Below are positions 59,301-64,000 of a stretch of DNA of 64,000 nt, in pieces. Below the pieces are notes generated by a model that did no database searches, had not been told where the DNA came from, and was given only the letters and a program-made list of their open reading frames with translations. The stretch's first letter is position 1, and every line of letters starts with the position of its first letter. The DNA is taken from assembly GCA_951799445.1 (NCBI GenBank), contig OX637294.1, positions 26,313,452 through 26,377,451 of the forward strand. Direction: 5' to 3'. The DNA is from Pseudisothecium myosuroides (lineage: Eukaryota; Streptophyta; Bryopsida; Hypnales; Lembophyllaceae). A program made the position numbers and the translations under genes.

Positions 59301-62300
59301 CCTTCTTGAACTCCGCTGCACCTTGTTTGGAACCTTCTTGGGCCCTTTTCACTGCGAACATGGCACCTGTACCTGCTTGAATGCCCTTGTACACCTGCAC
59401 AAACACGCGTACAACCAATGATGTCAATTTTAAAACAATTAACATGAAAAAATTCTACGCAACATGAACCTCTCTTGACTACAGTTGTGAGCTTCGTAAA
59501 GAAAAACTAATACATACTAGAATTTGCTTGAATGTAGCCACATGACAGTTCTCACATAAAATCTTTCCTTCAAAAACTAATTAGTAATCAAATTTTGCAA
59601 ATTTATGATTTAAGTGGAGATTAGTTTAATGTATGGGCATTTGCACTTGTGCCAGGAAGATACAGTACAAACCAAAGCTTGTGTGTCCCATATCTTGTGT
59701 GTGCAAACCAAAGCTTATGATATAAAATTTTGACGCACCTTGCCATAACCTCCAGCCCCAAGTACATTGTCCTCACTGAAGTTATTCGTCATTCTCTTAA
59801 TGTCGTCAAAAGAAAACCAATGAGCTCCTTTAAGCTGGGGTGCCTGACCATCTTCAGCCTTCCCCCATGCAGCTGCATAGCATTCAAGCAATGCACCCAA
59901 TTCAACCTCAATGAATTGAATTGAATCAACAGATTTGTAAGCACATACCAAAGTTTAGGATTTAGGGTTTACCAAATGGATTCTTCTTCCGTTCCTCCTC
60001 AGCTCGTCGTTTGTGCTTCACAACCAAGAAGGCCAGAAGTCCAATCACCAACAACGCCAATGCACCTCCCGCAGCAATTCCAATAATGGCTCCCGTCGAG
60101 ATCTTATTTGAGCGTTTGGTAGTTGGCGCTGCAACACCATCCCATTGCATGCAACAACATCAGAATTGCACCAAAACAAAAACTGAAGTGGATGGTTCTG
60201 GCCCTAAAAAGAGACAAAAGCGGAGAATATGAAAGCCGAATCTCTACATGTCATTCAATAAGATAAGTTCTAGATTACGCAAAATGAAAACCACGAAAGT
60301 ATGACTACAACTAAACTACGACCAAATTATTGCGGGATTTCTACATAACACTCACCAAGGTAGCCAGATTTCCTAAAAGAAATCACCAAATTATGGCCAA
60401 AATGATAAGTTGTTCCCATATTTTGTGAAAGAAATTACCAAACTATGGTCACAACTACAAGTTATTGCCAACTCTCGTGAAATAATTCACCAAAATATGA
60501 ATACAACTGCAAATCCTTGCCAGATTTCTACATCCAATTCAACATAATACCCAGAGTCCGTAACTAAAGAACACACCAAATTATAAACACAACTCCAAAT
60601 CATCCTCACTCATTTTTACATGAAACTCAACAAAGGATCCAAATTCTAATCAGAAATCCCAAAACTACAACCACACCTACAAATCGCTACCAAATTTTCT
60701 CCATTCAACATGATATCCACATTCAATTAAAAAAATAAAAATAAAAATAAAAACCTTACCACCACACCTCCAACTCACCATCCCATTCCCACACAAAACT
60801 CAACAATCCATCCAAATCCTAAACATCCCTCCCCAAACCAAAAACTCAACTCCCACTCCCAAATGGAACACCACTACTACCAACCCTAAACCCTACACGC
60901 TAGCCCTGAAATTTCCATCCCCATCCTCCAACCCTACCTTGCGACACCTCAATGTCCAGGACAATCTCCGGCTTGAACGGACTCCCATATGCCACCTTTT
61001 GCTGCGTGAAGCTCCCCATAATAAAATTCTGCATCCCCTTCTCCATCACCTCCCCTATCATCGGAAAGAAGAACAACCTCACATCCACTCTCTCCGTCTC
61101 ATTCCCGTAATGCGCGTCATGCACCCACAACTGACTGCTCTCATAGGGAATGTCCTTTGCAGCTGAAAGGGAGAGTAAGGACTTGTTGGTTTCAAGAGCC
61201 AGTGTGTCCCAGAGCGTTTGGTTGTCGATGGTGGTGAACGTCGGAGCTCGAATTTCTAATGTGATGACAAGAGGGTAAGAGCAGTTGCAAGTGAAGGGGT
61301 TTTGGGTTTGGCCACTGCTGTCACAATTGGTGGAACAACTGCTGTTGATGACTAAAGGGGAGAACCATTTTTGGACGAGGGAGGTGGAGGTGGAGTTGCA
61401 CACTGTGGAGGAGGCAGTGGTGATGCTGCCGCCGGTGCAAGTGGGGTTGCCTGAGAGTCTGCGAGGAGCAAGAACATTATAAGTAATTGGGAGTGGTAGG
61501 GGACAGAATTAAGAACTAAGAATGGTTTATAACATAGCGGGGATTGGAGATCATGAATTGGAGGAAAAACAAAGGGAGTTTTCTTAATCTAAATGAATGG
61601 ACTATGAGTTTTTGAAGTTCAACTACATGCATGTTGGATTCCCTGCTAATCTGCTAATCTGGGAGGAGAGAAAGGTCAGGTAGTATGAGAGAGAAGGAGC
61701 AACCTGTCAATACATAGCATACTTTGGGATGGAAACAATACTATTTTTAACACACTAGGAATTGGAAATCAAAACGCAAATCTGTATGTTTTTAGTATGA
61801 ATTTCGGAAGCTCAACTACAAGTTTTGAAGTATGTCGGATTCCCTGCTAATCTGCCAAGCTGGGAAGAGAAGGGAGTCGGGTAGTGTGGAAGCAACATTG
61901 GAAGAAATTTCACATCTGGGTTCTACAACTTTTGGGAAGGGATAAGCATCTAAGACTATTTTGAACACATTGGTGATTGGAGATCATGACTTCTCTAAAA
62001 AATAATTGGTAGTTTTTTGAATCTAGATGAATGGACTATAACTTTTTGAAGTTCAACTACATGCACGTCCAATTGCCTGCTACCTTGCTAATCTGGGGAG
62101 AAAGTTCAGTCATTGTGAGAAGGAAGAACCAACACTGAAATCAATTTGGAATACTTCAGGGTGGAATCGATACTATTTCTAGCACACACTGGCAATTGAA
62201 AATCTGAATCTGTGTGATATAGTATGAGTTCTTGAAGTTTCATTTTTGATATGGTCACGTTTGAAAACTCCCTCTGAATGAAATGGTTTGTGAATTCGTG

Positions 62301-63897
62301 AAATCTTTCGGACATAGCATGTACACGCACCAATTCAGAGAAGACAACTTACTGAATTTCTGGTAACTTCGCGTTTTGATCCGCCATGTTGATGATGTTT
62401 GAGATCTTGTTGTTCTGGAGGTAGACGTAACGCAAATCCAATCCCAGGTTCAAAGGGATGTTCAAGGACCCATTGATTTCATTATTTCGAAGGTACCTGG
62501 TCAAAAAAGAAATAGTTACCCATCAGACTTTGGCACGTGGCATGAGCTCAACACCTCTAACGAAGGAAAAGCCCTCAAGACAAAACTTCCAACTATTATA
62601 TCCCCTAAATGCTCAAACTAGAATAGAAAATCCACTTTTGAGCTAATAGTTGCCTATGGTAAGTTTTAAACCACTTTTCTATTGTTCAAAATTGTAGAAT
62701 ATAGTTTCTTTTGACTATTGGTGCATTTTGTTATCATCTTTGAAGCATCCCTAGTGATGAATTTCAAACCACTTTTGATCAATTGGGCACTTATGGGTTA
62801 ATAAAAACAAAATAATGTTGGAAAAGGATGAGAACACTCACAAGCCTTGGAGCGCCGGAAAGCTCAAGAGATCAGTAGGCAATGGCCCAATCAAGTTACA
62901 TTTATCCATGAGTCTGCAATTTTCCAGAGAAACAATCCAAGATTAATTACCAATGCAAGCCAACACTTCACTTATCTCAACACCAAATAGTTTGGAATCA
63001 CACTAAGAAATTTATTATGTACTAAAAGCTCGTCAACCACCAGAGCAATAGACAAATTGACCTTGAATATAGCCACATGAATGTTCAAACTTAAAATACT
63101 TCTTCCTGTACTCACTTTCTATTAACTTACTACTAACTACCTTACAAAACTTGTCAATTCATTGCTTCATGTATGAACACATGCATTAGTGTCAAGCACA
63201 AGCCAAAAACAACACTCTTTAGTTTAATGTCTAGTGTAGGCCACTTTAATTCAAATCAATTTTTTCAGCAACTATCTTGCATCCACATATTTTGAATCTA
63301 ATACCTTCATAACAACGCTATTCACACTCTATGCCTCAATGACAAGTTAACTTATTTTGGAACCCACACTTAAAAGACCCAAAAAACTGTAGTTAAGTCC
63401 ACATCCACAAGTAGGACTAGGAGGTGCTTCCGAGGACATAGTTTTAACGATATTATCAAGGAACTTCATTCAATTGCATTCATTTGGTTTAATGTTACAG
63501 CAGAAGGGTTTCAGCAACATTCTAACAAGTCTTTCCAAGACGCTCTTTCTAATGGAGTTAGAAAATCTTACATGGTTTCCAGAGAATACTTGGATTCATT
63601 TAACCATGAAGGAAATGGTTGTGGATCAAAAGTGTTATTGCTGAAATCACTACAAGCCAGAAATTCACAGATGTTAAATTGCACTATTCAGAACAAATTC
63701 AACCAACAATCAAATGAAAAGTGCAATTTCTTATGCAAAGTAAACAAATTACTTGGCAGGAAAAGGGATCAAAATCTGCATGAAATCAATTCAAAGGACA
63801 TGACAAGGCATCTGGTACGCTTCCTTACACATATTCAAGATGGCTGAGAGCATCAAAAACTGGAATAGTCCCATTGAGGCGGTTGTTACCCACACGA
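56314..63897 (-). CDS. LRR receptor-like kinase (LRR-VIII-1 / HPCA1-like), 5' part beyond window
   Basis: Plasma-membrane receptor kinase. Exons in coding order: 63829-63897 and 62842-62913 (one LRR each), 62354-62496 (LRRs), 60938-61458 (rest of ectodomain), 59973-60128 (membrane helix [20 protein letters not shown] and a basic stop-transfer), 59739-59872, 59172-59394, 58250-58488, 56314-56850; all junctions keep frame. One-LRR exons of 69-72 nt and the NPTC start of the cap are typical of LRR-VIII-1. The ectodomain has a C-x3-C pair (61323-61337) and a C-x-C pair (61281-61289), in a layout like the cysteine pairs used by HPCA1 to sense hydrogen peroxide (family knowledge; function here inferred). 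The kinase looks active: glycine loop GAGGYGK, Lys in [30 protein letters not shown]. The C-terminal tail is Arg/Ser-rich. The 5' end and signal peptide lie outside. Confidence 0.93.
57586..58180. mobile_element. Inverted-repeat element in the last kinase intron
   Basis: About 52 bp at 57586-57638 (containing CGGGGGGTGCACTCAATG) recurs inverted at about 58129-58180, with a non-coding AT-rich spacer of about 490 bp. Outside the arms, GACAGAGGTAGCAA (57349-57362) and the inverse TTGCTACCTCTGTC (58188-58201) suggest a larger, partly rearranged terminal repeat, so the element may reach from about 57345 to 58205. Superfamily unclear. Confidence 0.65.
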
Positions 63898-64000
63898 CTG
63901 ACAAGCACAACATGAACACATACAAAAGATGAGTTGAACTTAAAAACAAAGGCATCCTTAAATTACAAGACTTTGTAATTGAACCACCCAAAAAAACTTG

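Noticed and set aside
1..64000. CRISPR arrays, bacterial operons, tRNA or rRNA genes.
   Set aside because: No regularly spaced direct repeats of that type, no bacterial gene organisation, and no tRNA or rRNA signature recognised by eye in this nuclear plant sequence.

Overview
This is eukaryotic nuclear DNA from a land plant. Coding regions are split by AT-rich GT-AG introns, and the three clearest gene families are plant ones: a ZIFL-type MFS transporter, a PSPG-box UDP-glycosyltransferase and an LRR-VIII-1-type receptor kinase. The background is very AT-rich and full of small terminal-inverted-repeat (TIR) DNA transposons. A bryophyte or other seed-free plant would fit, but I cannot fix the lineage from sequence alone.

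Layout. 1-3.0 kb: AT-rich intergenic DNA with a TIR element. 3.0-7.9 kb (minus): ZIFL-like transporter, 17 exons resolved, last membrane segment not found. 8-13 kb: a tandem duplication upstream of ZIFL, TTAA-flanked elements, no gene. 13.3-14.4 kb: an odd GC-rich island, possibly mitochondrial DNA. 14.6-17.1 kb (plus): a two-exon UGT of 520 residues. 18.2-33.3 kb and 35.7-55.7 kb: two direct copies (A and B) of one large segment. 56.3 kb to the right edge (minus): LRR receptor kinase whose 5' part lies outside the window.

The duplicated segment is the most interesting part. Each copy holds a plus-strand gene that reads, in order, as an N-terminal helical bundle (HeLo/MLKL/RPW8-like in character), a U-box-like domain, a probable membrane segment and a receptor-like kinase domain with Met in place of the beta-3 Lys and a decayed glycine loop. 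This looks like a pseudokinase fused behind a helical bundle and a U-box. Copy A keeps open exons but has lost HRD and DFG. Copy B keeps HRD and DFG but has a stop in the first exon and two displaced splice acceptors. Each copy also carries, on the minus strand, the decayed 3' end of a receptor kinase, convergent with the plus gene. That is the same arrangement as the intact LRR kinase just right of copy B.

Because the two copies are alignable by eye, each acts as the empty-site control for insertions in the other. This gives clean boundaries and target-site duplications for several element families: a TTAA-flanked family with CCC ends, a 4-bp-duplication family with GGGTGAWTGCAAGAAA ends, a small 4-bp-duplication MITE, two hAT-like elements with perfect 8-bp duplications, and a CACTA-like foldback with a 3-bp duplication. 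Subtracting these insertions, plus one extra stretch in B, brings both copies to about 10.9 kb.
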